Assembly (NCBI GenBank): GCA_012934845.2 | Contig: WNNJ02000390.1 | Location: forward strand, 1-64,000 | Length of the DNA: 64,000 bases | Direction: 5' to 3' | Source: Pomphorhynchus laevis | Lineage: Eukaryota > Acanthocephala > Palaeacanthocephala > Echinorhynchida > Pomphorhynchidae | Notes under the pieces: generated by a model | The model's input: only the letters and a program-made list of their open reading frames with translations | What the model was told of the DNA's origin: nothing | Databases searched by the model: none | Position numbers and translations under genes: made by a program | In this document: piece by piece, positions 20,030 through 42,140 of the stretch | How positions within the stretch are numbered: position 1 is the first letter of the stretch | How the letters are laid out: every line of letters starts with the position of its first letter

Positions 20030-23000
20030 TATTTTACAATCTCTGGGTTACCCGCAAATGGGCCCGTAAATGAGAATTCAGTTCAGTTTGGGTTCAAAAT
20101 TCTGGACGTCCGATTGCAGATCGCGTTCCTCTGATGCATCGCGATGTCATTTTTGCAAGTAATAGGCCTAGACGCGTTCTAAGCTTTGTAAGCTCGTCGG
20201 GGTATCTGCTTGCTCGCTTATTTGCCAATTTAGATGCGATCCGTCTTAAAAGTTGTGTGGCATTGTCATCGCTTCCACCTGAGAATGAGAAGACGGCGGG
20301 TACAAGAGACCCCCGCTCGAACTCTGTTATTCTTTCGAGATATTTACTGCGCTTTCGCTGTTGGTGGTACTTATAGCAGGACTCTGGTGTCTTGGAGGAG
20401 TTGGACTGAGCGAAAACGTTAAACACGCAAATGTCGAAGAAAGTTCGCTCACTCCTATCACCAAACAACCCTGAGCATGCAATGTCGAGCCTAGCATCAC
20501 GGTCTTTTGTCGTTGAGCCGTTTCTAAAGTCAAAGTTTGGCGGGACTGGTGTAAGCAGCGGCTCGACTTGTACGTTATACGATGTTTCTGTTAGCTGATA
20601 GGCAATAAAATCGCGCACGGCATCGTGTCGCATCGACGGAAGACCACCGAATGGGCATGAGAGAGCATGGGCAACTGTATTAATCTGCCTACATTTACAT
20701 TGAGTTGGTGCGGATTTAGGCGTAATTCCGTATCTAGAAGAAATAGAATCACAAAACTCGATGTTACTTAATCAAGTTGCTCGATCGAATGTAGGATATC
20801 TGGATAGCCATAACGAAGCCCCTGTTGTTGAAGCATGCTCAATTGCGGTACACAGAATTCCACTCGCATTGCTCAAAATATCTTCTTGGTCAAGCTTTTC
20901 ACTAGAGGCTTTTACTGCTCGTAGATTTTTAATAATTGTCTCCTGCATAGAATTAAGTACCGAGCCAATATATCCTTGTATGCTTGGCTCACACACTGAG
21001 GTCGATGATCGATATTCGTTGCTTGGTAACGTGGACGGATCTCTAATGCATAAACCGCCGTTGCGAAAACTCAACTGGCATGTGCGCCATAAGATATCGT
21101 CTTGAGAAATATCAATGTCAAAAATATGTGATATTGTAGACTTTAGTTTCAGTGTCAGAGGTGCGAACCACGCAGAGGAGCATTCATAGCATCGTTGAGT
21201 ATGTGTCCATTTATGCTGAATAGACTTAATTAAGCACACGTATGCAACTTGAGTGTCTAACTCTCCTACTTTCTTCAACTGTGACACTAATGTGCAAAGG
21301 GAGGAAACTGATGATCGTATAAACGTCTCTATGTATTCGGCTGATCGGATTGGTACTCCAAGAACGGGTAAGCCATCCTCAACGATGGAGACTCCAGCGT
21401 TATCAAGTAACGATTGGAAAGTCGAGATGTCGTTCCCGTTGGAATATACCTTGCATTTTCCCGGATTCAAGTGTACGCCATATGAGGGGCCGAAGGATTG
21501 AAACAACTTAAATGCTTCAATGACATCTTGTGGGGAACCTATGAGGTTGCCGTCATCTGCGTACCATAACTGTTTTATGTTTGGGCAAGTTCTTTTGATA
21601 CGGAGTAGTAACGGAAGTGTTGCAGAGGCAAATGCTGCCATCGAAAAGACGTCGCCCTGTGTAAATCCTTCAGCAGATAGTAAGAATTCACTGTCAATTG
21701 TTAGCAGTGTCGGCTTTCTGTATAGGTTAGAAAGGACTGTGTTCAATGCTGGACAGATATTTGGCATGTTTGAGAGAGCGGTCATTCTATTCACTCTGTT
21801 GAATGCGTCGTCAGCATCTATTGTAAGTAGCACGAACGTAGGATTTCTCTTCAACGAGTCACTAATACCGTGAATAACACATTCGGTGCCAGCACGCTGC
21901 GAGGCGCAGAATTGGACGTTCCCGCATATTGTTTGCAGTTGGGGTGATATTATTTTCAATATTGATTTAGATATAATGCGTCTGGAAACATCTCCTATTC
22001 CTATAGGACGTACGCCAGGATGTTTGCTAAGAGGAATAAGGCGACTAGCGGTGAAGGCTGTCATTGACTCCTGTGAGATTGGATTTAATGCTAATTGTCG
22101 AGCGAAAGATGCAAGTGATTCAGCTAGACGTTTCGATTCTGCCCCAAAGTCAACCAACATTCGATGCCATGCTCTTGCATCTAATCCGGACGGGCCCGCT
22201 CCTCCCTTTACTTTCTTAGAGTTGGCAACGATCAGTTCAAAGTCAATAGAATCAAATGCAACTGGGTGAAACTCAGGAATGTCATCGATAGGCCTGCGCA
22301 GAATGTCGTCATCAAATTTTGCTAAAGCCATCGGATGCTTATCAATAAGAATTTGTCTCACTGTTTGGCCGTCTATTATTTCGTCTATTCGAAGAGGATG
22401 CCCTCTACCATCATTTGATTCAAGTAATTTGACAGCAGCTGTCATCTTCCCACCAAGAACAAGCTTCTGAACAGTTTTCAGAATATCATTATTTAGAGGA
22501 TCATATAGCTTGTGGGAAGACTGAGACTGGAGAAAACGAGCTTCGTTGAGCAGCGTTTGCATATCTCCGCTTGTCCAACAATCAAGTCTGCGATCGAGAA
22601 TTTGTTTTAGTTGCTTAGGGTTCGCTTTAGCAGGGCGCTGGAGGATTAACTGACTGATGACAACCGCGAGTGAAAGCGAGCAATCGTTTGTGGATGCTAA
22701 TTCATATATCCGTGCAAGCTCTGAGATAAATCGCTTAGATCCGATGCATCTTGGTAGTCTAAACAGGTTTGGTTTCCATAGAATAACTTCATGCAATATC
22801 GACTCCATCGAGAGAGTATCTGATGAAGATTGGAGTTGTGAGATGGTTGCAGTTATAGGCTCAAATTATGTCTGAAGAATGTTCTGTGGACTTTTTGTTC
22901 CAACGTTTTGAGTTTCAGATGTAGCACGTAAGTGCGATGTAAGTTGGACATTGGTAGACGCGTGTGTGGACAGCACCGGTTTTTTTCTAGAGCAGTTAGG

Positions 23001-23390
23001 AGCAGAGCACGTTGTGCAAGGTTTCGAATTGCGCGCACATTTACAGCGAATACATTTGGCTGCACTCGTGTTGCAGTTGCAGCATTTTGATAGCGAAGAA
23101 GGTATTCCTCTAGGCATGTAGCGTCGATTTCAGAGCGTTGATACTGAGCACAGTGATTCTTTGTTATTGATGGATTAAAAAATTCGAAGGATTGTAAGAT
23201 GTTTGTTATGTTTGTTAGTTACTCCGAGAATATTTCTCGTTAAAATGTTTTGTAATATTTATCTTATCTGAAAGCTGGACGATATGAAAGCTGGACGATA
23301 TGAAAGCTGGACGATTGTAATTTGCTAGAACAGTGATAAATTTTCTTCAATCTCAATTGATAAAAATTATATTGTAGGAGTTTTAATAAT
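20030..23390 (-). mobile_element. Restriction-like-endonuclease LINE with CXC-like N-terminus
   Basis: A LINE on the minus strand unlike its neighbours. Its 3' end (about 20030-20093) has a short UTR ending in an AAT-repeat tail that meets the TAA tail of LINE A2. The coding frame is 23117-20094. Upstream, 23118-23390 looks like a 5' UTR and contains three tandem copies of a 17-base unit (gaaagctggacgatat plus one base) at 23269-23315. Domain order in the frame is Cys-rich CXC-like, RT with QGD, zinc knuckle, PD-(D/E)XK-like C-terminus. From memory, ORFs with this order are common in cnidarian and sponge genomes. Confidence 0.8.
20094..23117 (-). pseudogene. CXC–RT–zinc knuckle–restriction-like endonuclease ORF, two in-frame stops
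   Basis: One reading frame of 1008 codons, broken only by TAA (22868-22866) and TGA (20774-20772). Residues about 11-46: Cys-rich CXC/tesmin-like motif (SKCCNCNTSAAKCIRCKC, then CTTCSAPNCSRK). Middle: VKGGAGPSGLDARAW, GVRPIGIGDVSRRIISK, LLTIDADDAFNRVNRM, SAEGFTQGDVFSMAAF, KQLWYADDGNLIGS (DD intact) and GVHLNPGKCKVYS. After the TGA the same frame gives a zinc-knuckle-like C.C...H...C (TQCKCRQ, AHALSCPFGG, RHDAVRD), then DARLDIACSG and ERTFFDICVFN. These fit a restriction-like nuclease of the kind R2/R4/NeSL LINEs place after RT; the expected basic residue after FFD is Cys here. The frame ends RCIRGTRSAIGRPEF. Either both stops are decay or the frame is recoded; decay is the simpler view. Confidence 0.8.
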
Positions 23391-25085
23391 AATAAATTTA
23401 AGATGAAGAGCCGCTGCTCATAAGGGAGAGTCATCAAGCTAGGCTATCAGCGTGTGACACAGTGTAGTATGCGTTCATACTTTGATATTTTATCTTTCGT
23501 ACATGGAAATGCGACCGTTCAGCATATTCGATCAATGGCTAAATTTTAGCCTTGTATAATATGGCCAATGACTGAGGATTCGATGCGGAGAAACAACTCC
23601 TAATTATATCTATCATTCGCCTAGCTGCGCTGCATACACGCATTGTATTCTCTCGCGTTTTAAGATATCGGTGCACTGTGACTCCAAGGTCTTGAACATG
23701 TTCCATTTCCACAATACAGTCACTTTCAATGTAATGGTTTGAATTTAAACGCAAGTGCACACACTTCGGTACATTTAAGTGTATACCCGTTAATTGAGAC
23801 TCACGAGACTCGCGAGACTTTTATCTAACTAGCTCATCCAATACGGTATTTATAAATATGTTGAAGAGGACTGGACCCAAGACAGACCCTTCAGGTACAC
23901 CGATAGATACTCTTCGAGGTGATGATCAAGATTGACCTACGCGTACGCGAAAAAGGCGGTCGCATAGAAAATCCTGAATCCAATCTATTAGTCATTTATC
24001 GATTTGATACGATTGCAGAACGCCAAGCAGCATCACGTGCGGAACACGATCAAATGCCCGACTTAAATCAGGGAAGATCTCATCCACAGCATAACCTCTA
24101 GAAACATCACCAGTCCATGCTTCCCTTGCACATAGAAAACTGCTGAGACATGATCTGCCCTTACGGAAACCATGCTTGCCTGAGTTGAGAAGATTGTATT
24201 CTGAAAGGAAAAACGATAACATCCGGTTAATTATTATCTAAAGTACTTTACAAATAACACTTGTTAAACTGATTGGCCTTAAGTTTGTCGGATCATGTTT
24301 GTCACCCTTTTTGAAAACATGGATCAAAAGAGCGTGTTTCCATATTGTTGGTAGGCACGAAGTTCGCAGGTTTAGCTCAAAGAGTGAGGCGATGGGCTCA
24401 GCAATGATGTCGGATATAGATTTAAGGAGAAAAGGATGTATGTCATCTGGACCTGTGGCTGAAGAAATAGAAAGTGCAGATAGCTCTTGACGAACTTCTG
24501 TTGACACAATGTAACCAATATTCGCATTACCATGTGCAGGGTCAAGGCTACTACTAGCATAGCTATTAACAGGTGATAATAAAAATGTATCTGCAAAAAT
24601 TTCAGCCATCAAAGATGGCGTAGTAGTATCCACACTACCAATGTGCAGTGAATTAATCGATGAATTAATGGCACCAACTCGCTTAACATGAGCCCAGAAG
24701 CGTTTGGGCGCATACCATATATCGTTTATTATGCTTTGTTCGTATTTTCTATTCTTAGCAACCTTTAGACGAACAACTTGATTACGAGACATAGTTTAAG
24801 AGACATGAGCTCCATATTTAAGAGCGATAAGCTGCATGGACATGAAAGTCCATGATTTAGGTAATTACCTAAATCAATACATGGTCACCGCTCTCCTTAG
24901 CCAAAACAACGATTTTTGTAAATTCGGCAGAATTTAAATTCTGCGGACATCCCACGGAATTCATAAGACACTTCCTGCTTAGCTCAAAAAGACGATTACG
25001 CTGTTTAATAGTCTCTCGTATCTCCTGATCAAACCAAGAAGGCATGTTGCAATTGCCTCTACGAGCAAGTCAGAGAGGTGCAAAC
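23391..25085 (-). mobile_element. CR1/jockey-like LINE (copy D2), internally deleted
   Basis: Reading leftward from 25085: linker (MPSWFDQEIRETIKQRNRL), then RT with SSATGPDDIHPFLLKS, WKHALLIHVFKKGD, RPISLTSVICKVL, SGKHGFRKGRSCLS, DLSRAFDRVPHVML and GVPEGSVLGPVLFNIFIN. At about 23815-23850 the frame jumps to sequence equivalent to the region after the FADD box (HVQDLGVTVHRYLKTRE), so the catalytic block was deleted; imperfect direct repeats (gactcacgagactcgcgaga) lie at the deletion. The 3' end has a TAA-repeat-like tail (ttaataataataaattt on the plus strand at 23382-23400). Family resembles D1. Inactive. Confidence 0.8.
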
Positions 25086-25600
25086 CAATCAGATAATTTA
25101 TTAATGCCGAGTGTAATATGAATTGTAATATAGATGTAATATCATGTAATATAAATTGCCGATTGTGATATTAAATAACTATACAAGTATACAAGAATAT
25201 ACAAGTACACAAGAATATATTTTTCCGTAAAGAAAATCTTGTAAGTTTAACAAGATTTTAAAAAAATTTTAAATTTTTAAATATGTAAAAGTAACTATTT
25301 TTCGCTTAAATTATTCTTATTATTGACGACGGTGTGAGTGGTCATTATCTAATATAATTAATTTAATTATAATTATTTCTCATCAATTATTAGAGAAAGA
25401 ATAATTTTGCAAGAAAAATTTTAATGGATATAAATGCTAATATTATTATTATAGTGTACAAGTTACTAGCCGCAGTAATAATATAAAATATTATTTTTAG
25501 AATTTTATTTTTAGAAGACAAGCAGATAATTCTTTCGTATTCATAAATTGCACAAACAACGTTTTATACATCTATATGTTTATTTTACTTATACTTAAGC
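25086..25600. other. AT-rich upstream region of the ATP synthase beta gene
   Basis: About 500 bases between the last LINE and the first exon of the next gene. It must contain whatever promoter the gene uses, but no TATA or initiator stands out in such AT-rich sequence. Confidence 0.45.
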
Positions 25601-25622
25601 TCTTCTCACATATTTTTGTTAG
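25601..25622 (+). promoter_or_regulatory. Possible spliced-leader trans-splice acceptor of the ATPB gene
   Basis: The sequence cttctcacatatttttgtta ending in AG at 25621-25622 (tttttgttag) looks like a 3' splice site lying only 8 bases upstream of the ATG at 25631. No upstream exon is needed, because the reading frame starts at this ATG. In trans-splicing animals this is where a spliced leader would join. It could also be the acceptor of a 5' UTR intron. Confidence 0.4.
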
Positions 25623-25630
25623 ATTTAAAA

Positions 25631-36890
<11,260 letters not shown>

Positions 36891-36940
36891 AATTCTCAAT
36901 ATTTAATAATTTATCAAATTTAGATTATGTTTATCCGTTA

Positions 36941-36946
36941 ATTAAA
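36941..36946 (+). terminator. Possible poly(A) signal of ATPB (ATTAAA)
   Basis: ATTAAA lies 51 bases after the ATPB stop codon; no AATAAA occurs in the first 200 bases. Weak on its own in AT-rich sequence, but the position fits a short 3' UTR. Confidence 0.35.
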
Positions 36947-37214
36947 CTTATATTTGAAATTGATTGTTTTGTTTGGCGAATGTTTTTACTAGTTAAAACA
37001 CGTGGCAAATTCATTTCAAATAAGCAATTAAAGTTGCTATCAAAAGTGTATTGCACATTAGTAGACGATCAATGATTTTTGACAATCTCATCAATTAGTA
37101 AAGGATAGTACATTTATTTACCGAATGTAAATGATCGACGAAACTATAAGTTTAGTAGTTCACATGCTTGTAAATGTAACGTTTTATAATATTTCTGATA
37201 TTACTTATAAAAAG

Positions 37215-37410
37215 TATTTAAATTTTGTATATACTGGAGCAGGATCAATGTATTTTTATATTTCGCTAATGCTGTTAGTATCATATCATAAGTAGAAGCA
37301 AAGTATGTTTTAAACAAAACAATATTTTGTTCGTTTCTTATGATACAGCAGCTAGCGAAATAAAAAAAATAAATTAATATTTTGATTGATCCTGGTCCAA
37401 TATATTCCAA
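37215..37410. repeat. Imperfect inverted repeat around a TTTCGCTA...TGCTG motif
   Basis: The segment ggagcaggatcaatg...tatttcgctaatgctg at about 37230-37275 recurs in inverted form at about 37340-37400 (cagcagctagcgaaataaa...gattgatcctggtcc). Related sequence occurs near 31960-31985 (gcagcagttagcgaaatat) and at 37680-37740, so this is a small dispersed family. Confidence 0.55.
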
Positions 37411-37710
37411 ATATAAAAAGACGGATCAATATTATTCATTTATTTCGAATGTATTTTATCCCTGTTATACACATTTAAGAATCGCGCAGGTAATGTCTGT
37501 AATAAAATCCCAGATGAAATTAGTTAAAGGCCTCGTAGTCATCTTATTATTTGGTTACGGATATTAGAATTCGATTCTTTTCTCTTTTAAATAGAAATAA
37601 TAAAAATAAAGGATACAATATTGTAATGCAAATGAAATATCTAGTGCATTCGGCCGTGTTTCGTTTCTGTTACTGATGATGCTACCAGCAGCTAGTGAGA
37701 AATAAAGAAT

Positions 37711-37995
37711 AAAACAGTATTTTATTGATCCTGCTTCAAAGTTTAAATATTAAAAGATGGATCAAAAGATAACTTCTTTCTAATGTAAAATATTGATTAT
37801 TAAAATAAAACAGTATTTTATTGATCCTGCTTCAAAGTTTAAATATTAAAAGATGGATCAAAAGATAACTTCTTTCTAATGTAAAATATTGATTATTAAA
37901 ATAAAACAGTATTTTATTGATCCTGCTTCAAAGTTTAAATATTAAAAGATGGATCAAAAGATAACTTCTTTCTAATGTAAAATATTGATTATTAA
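37711..37995 (+). repeat. 96-bp tandem repeat, three units
   Basis: Units start at 37711, 37807 and 37903 (aaaacagtattttattgatc) and are practically identical. The unit contains gatcctgcttcaaagtttaa and ttaaaagatggatcaaaaga, which links it to the inverted repeat at 37215-37410. Confidence 0.9.
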
Positions 37996-38326
37996 ATAAT
38001 TTATTTAAATTAAAATATGGAATGTCTGAGACACTAAAAATATAGAAATAATAGTTTCAAATTATTAGAATTAACTTATTCTTTTTATTCAATGGGAAAC
38101 AGAATACAATTGAATTAAAACGTTATTATCACTACATACCAGAAATATACGAATAGATAGCGTAGAGTAAAATTATTTAATTCAAAATTACATAAACAAA
38201 ATTGTATCTTTTTAAAAATATGAATTTCACACTTTTCAAAAAGCTATTCGATGATGATATTTATTTAAAGACAAAATTATCTTTTTAAAATATTTTAATA
38301 TTTTAATTATATTTTATAATAATAGT
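37996..38326. other. AT-rich intergenic sequence, no feature recognised
   Basis: No open frame or matching repeat seen. Confidence 0.5.
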
Positions 38327-38940
38327 GGCAAATGCGCGCTTACAAGCTCACGTAAAAGAAGGAACAAATGAGAAACAAAATGAATTTGTTGATGAAATTG
38401 AAGAAAGTATATATAAGAGTGGGATGTGGTAAGACGCTTGGAAAATACAAAATAATGTTGAGTGGTTAGTTAAAGTTGTATGATAGAATTGTATGTTCGA
38501 TAAGATCTCGAGGAAATTCATTCTTGTTTTATTGTGGAGAATCCATAGTACTGGAACGTAGACGTTCTTTGCGGAGGAGTGGAAGCAACGAGGAATAACG
38601 GACGTAAGTTGGCAAAGAATTCCAGACGCGTTGAGCAGCTCCGATAAAAGAGCGGAGATCATAATTGGTTGAGCGCAGAGACTTGGAGAAGTAGAGAATT
38701 ACATGATTGCATAACTAAAAAGGTAGAGCGTGAATCATCAAGATAAGCAAGGTGTAAGCAAGATGGTAAATGACAAATTAAAAGACGAAATGTAACACAA
38801 ACGAAATTCAACACTAAAGTTAATGGTGGAACAGCATAAGACGGTAAGTTTGTGGGATATATGGTCGAAGCGGCGAAGACGCAATAGCGGCCAGTCGCTT
38901 TTTCATACACTTTTACATTTACTCTTCTCACTTTTTAATT
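38327..38940 (-). mobile_element. L2-like LINE 3' fragment (variant of family B)
   Basis: The 3' end resembles but differs from family B (gtggcaaatgcgcgcttaca on the plus strand at about 38325-38345). Reading leftward, one frame ends with a typical LINE C-terminus: YDLRSFIGAAQRVWNSLP, then YSSLLPLLRKERL. Upstream frames at 38931-38662 are shifted relatives of the RRFDH/LAYLDDSRS region. Broken fragment. Confidence 0.65.
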
Positions 38941-39180
38941 TTGTAATCACGACATCAAAAAGTTGGTCTCGTTCCATCTTGTGTAACTCTTACTAGCATG
39001 GAAATCTTTGCCAAATGACTGCTGTTTTCGTGACTAAGGTTATTAATGTTAGACAGCTCCAGTAACCAAGATATCAATAAAGAATCTTTATAGCAGATAA
39101 TAAAGATTAAAAAAGATTAAGATCTTTAGAATTAGGAAATGACGCACTCTACTGATTAAGAATAACGAGCAAACCGAAAC

Positions 39181-39494
39181 TATACAAAGTCACATCTTGT
39201 GTACCAATTCACATGTAGTGAAGCTGAATGTAGTGTCAGCCAACAAAATACATTGGTTGGCACAATCGAGACATTATATAATCGATTAAAACAACACAAA
39301 TACAAAAGATCCATTAAGAAGATAAACAATGTAAGATTCCGACCACACAGTTCATCCATGTAAATACAAAGACACTAAAACACGATGGTTCGGTCAACAA
39401 CATCTGAATATACGAATCGTTGCTGATTAAGAAAGAAAATCCTGCCATCAATCGGAAATTCGAAGGGATCGTTCGAACACTTCGATTCTTTTGA
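39181..39494 (+). mobile_element. Penelope-like element, C-terminal GIY-YIG region (remnant)
   Basis: One frame (39181-39363) reads YTKSHLVYQFTCSEAEC, then NTLVGTIETLYNRLKQHK, and a second (about 39421-39494) reads LIKKENPAINRKFEGIVRTL. This matches the end of Penelope-like retroelements: the GIY-YIG nuclease (HLVYKF.C...C, YIG.T...L..RL..H) and the conserved tail (EA..IK...P.IN.K.EG..R.L). Stops separate the two pieces, so this is a remnant. The RT part is not visible upstream. It matters because Penelope-like elements are known carriers of hammerhead ribozymes, which appear elsewhere in this window. Confidence 0.75.
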
Positions 39495-39530
39495 ATGATT
39501 TTGCAACCGTAGGAAGACGGTTATAAAAAA

Positions 39531-39572
39531 AAGATTTATTTTAACGTGGCAAATGCGTGCCAGCGCACCCTT
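39531..39572 (-). mobile_element. Isolated 3' end of family-B LINE
   Basis: About 40 bases equal to the family-B 3' terminus (ttattttaacgtggcaaatg, then cgtgccagcgcac) on the minus strand, 35 bases from the start of the much longer family-B copy at 39607. Two 3' ends in tandem suggest two insertions at neighbouring sites or a very short truncated copy. Confidence 0.65.
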
Positions 39573-39606
39573 TTTTGCTTTATATCAACATTCAGCTCAC
39601 TCACCA

Positions 39607-42140
39607 ACCTTTAAAAAAAGTTTATTTTTACGTGACAAATGCGTGGTGGCGCACGCTTACATGACCACAACAACAACAAAAAAGGGAGGCGGCATTTATA
39701 TGCAATAAAGGAGGGAGCTCGGCGTACGTCGAGTGAAAGCTGATTCCATGCGAGTGGGGCGGCGACGAGGAAGGATCGGAGACCGTAATTGTTAGAGTAA
39801 TTTGTAACGTAGAGTAACAGGGAATTACGGGAACGCAGTGATAGAGAGAGGTGGGACGAGTGTCGTCTATGAAAGGGAGGTTGATTAACGATGGAGGGCA
39901 GACAGGGATGAGACGAAAACTTACGAGAAGGCGGAGTTGTATGCGGATGTGAATGTTAGGCCATGAGAGTTGAGCAATATATGTGGATGTGTGGTCAAAG
40001 CGACGGAGACACAAGAGCACTCGAATGAGGGAGTTAATGATGTGTTGTAGGGGTAGGATGATTGATTTTGGAGAATTGGCGTAAAGGCTGAGGCAATAAT
40101 CAATTTTAGGGAAAAGAAGCGATGAAAGAAGATACATACAGGAACGGAAGTCGATAAGGGGGCTGATACGGCGGATGTCACGGAGAATTAAGTTAGACGA
40201 GCGGACCTTGTCACGGACGAAGGGTTTAAGGGAAAGGTGATCATCGAAATGGAATCCTAAGAAAGCGAGATTGTGAACTACGGGGATGATTAATAATGCA
40301 AAAGATACAAGGGGATGTGATATGTTAGGTTGACGGTGGAGGATCCACATTATTTTAGACTTGTTTGGATTTAGAACGAGACTAAGATGGAAAAGACGTT
40401 TGTGGCTGGAAAAAAGACAGTTGGAGGCAGAAATTGCGATATCGTGTATGCGATAGGCGCGTGCATGAGCATATATATGGATGTCATCTGCATATTGCAT
40501 GACGTTAAACGAGTAAGATTTGATAAACGGAGAGAGATCGCTATGTAGAAGAGATAAAAGCAGGGGTCTTAGGACTGAACCTTGTGGAACCATGCAAAAA
40601 ATAGGGATGGGAGGAGAGTATGAAGAATTTGAACAGACTCGAAAAGAACGGTCGGATAGATACGAATCAAACCATGCTACGGAGGAGGAAGAAAATCCGT
40701 AATCATAACGAAGGCGAGAAAAGAGGATGAAGTGATCGACAATGTCGAAGGCAGGGGACAGGTCGAGGGAGATGAGAACACTATATAGAGCCTTGTCATG
40801 AGAAATGAGTAGATCAGTGTAAACTTTCATGCATGCGATTTCTGTGGAGTGATTAGAGCGGAAAGCGGATTAGTAAGGAGTGTGCAGATTAGATGAAGAT
40901 AGATAAATGTTGATATGTATTACGATTAGATGCTTTAAAAGTTTGTAAATAGTAGGGAGTAGTGAAATGGGGGTGGTAGTTAGAAGGAAGGGCGGGATCG
41001 AGCGATTATTTCTTAAGGCGGGGACGAACGATTGCAGATTTCCAAAATGAAGGGAAGATACGACTGCGGATGGACGAGTTAAACATGATGGTGAGGAAAG
41101 GGGATCGGCAGGTGAGGTTTTGCTGGGCAAGGACATGAGAACAGATGATACTTTGGAAGGTGAGACAGGGAGAAGATGAAAGAGTTCCGGAAGGATGAGG
41201 CTAGGCGGGGCAGAGTGAGATAGGATGAATATCGGGGTGTGAGAGAGCAACGTAGATACTTTGGTATGGAGAAATGACGAATAATCATGAGGATTGATGT
41301 TGCAAGGCGAAGAGGAGCGAGCAAAGATTAACTTAAAAGTATGCTAGAGTCTTAGAGTCGAATTAAGTGATGATTTTATGCTGCCAGAAGGAGTTGTATT
41401 TGGTACGTAGTAGGTGGAGATGAGACCGGCGAAGAGCAAGATAGGAATCACGGAAAGACGGAGTGATTGAGCGGAAATCACGACTGAGATAGCCATGATA
41501 GACTCGAAAAGCATGACGGAGTCGACGTTATGAGAGTAAGCATTGGATGTCAAAGCATGGGGCACGGTACAAGCGACGGTGTGGTTGGTGCTTGAAGAGC
41601 AAGAGAATATCGAGAATGGATGTGAGTTTAGAGTCGAAAAGAAAGGCGAGATCGTGAGGAGAGGAATATGTTATTGTGGGATAGGATAGAGACGATTTGA
41701 GTAAGGCAGAGCGGAGAAGGGAGAGGTCAAGATTTCTCCAAGAGTGACGTAGGATTGTATGTGTGTGAGGAGGCGTGTGGTTGTGAGTGAGATCAAGGGT
41801 GACGAGAAAGTGATCGGATAGACCAGGATCGAAGATGGGCAGTGAAGTGTAGGTAGCAAAATGATCGGGGACAGTGATGATGTCGAGTGTTCTACCAAAG
41901 ATATGTGTGGGGCAGTGGAGATGGGTTTGTAGTTTAAGTTGGATAGAATGTTAATGAACTGGATGGACTCGGTGGCAAAGGGGCGGTCGAGCGGATGTTG
42001 AAGTCGCCAAGAACGATTGAATGGATGGAGGACAATGCACAGTGGGACTGAATGTCAGTGACTTTGGTAAAAAATAAGGAGGTAGGAGCAGATGAATCAG
42101 GACGGTATACAATGGCGAGATCTAGAGTGATCGGGTTAGA
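39607..42140 (-). mobile_element. L2/CR1-like LINE (copy B4), endonuclease end to 3' end, decayed
   Basis: The longest family-B copy. Reading leftward: endonuclease remnants (shifted frames around GLSDHFLVTL-equivalent sequence near 41815), linker (PELFHLLPVSPSKVSSVLM near 41200), RT in 40830-39628: VLISLDLSPAFDIVDHFIL, SSSVAWFDSYLSDRSFRV, VPQGSVLRPLLLSLLHSD, MQYADDIHIYAHARAYRI (DD intact), SLVLNPNKSKIMWIL and LAFLGFHFDDHLS, then SLYANSPKSIILPLQHIINS, RRFDHTSTYIAQLSWPNI and the 3' terminus at 39607-39640. The RT frame of 400 codons is open but the endonuclease half is broken in several places and the 5' end is truncated. Confidence 0.85.

Noticed and set aside
25616-25630. Upstream TTG start adding MLDLK to ATPB
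   Set aside because: The ATG at 25631 has good context, gives a normal targeting peptide and lies after an acceptor-like site that would remove the upstream codons.
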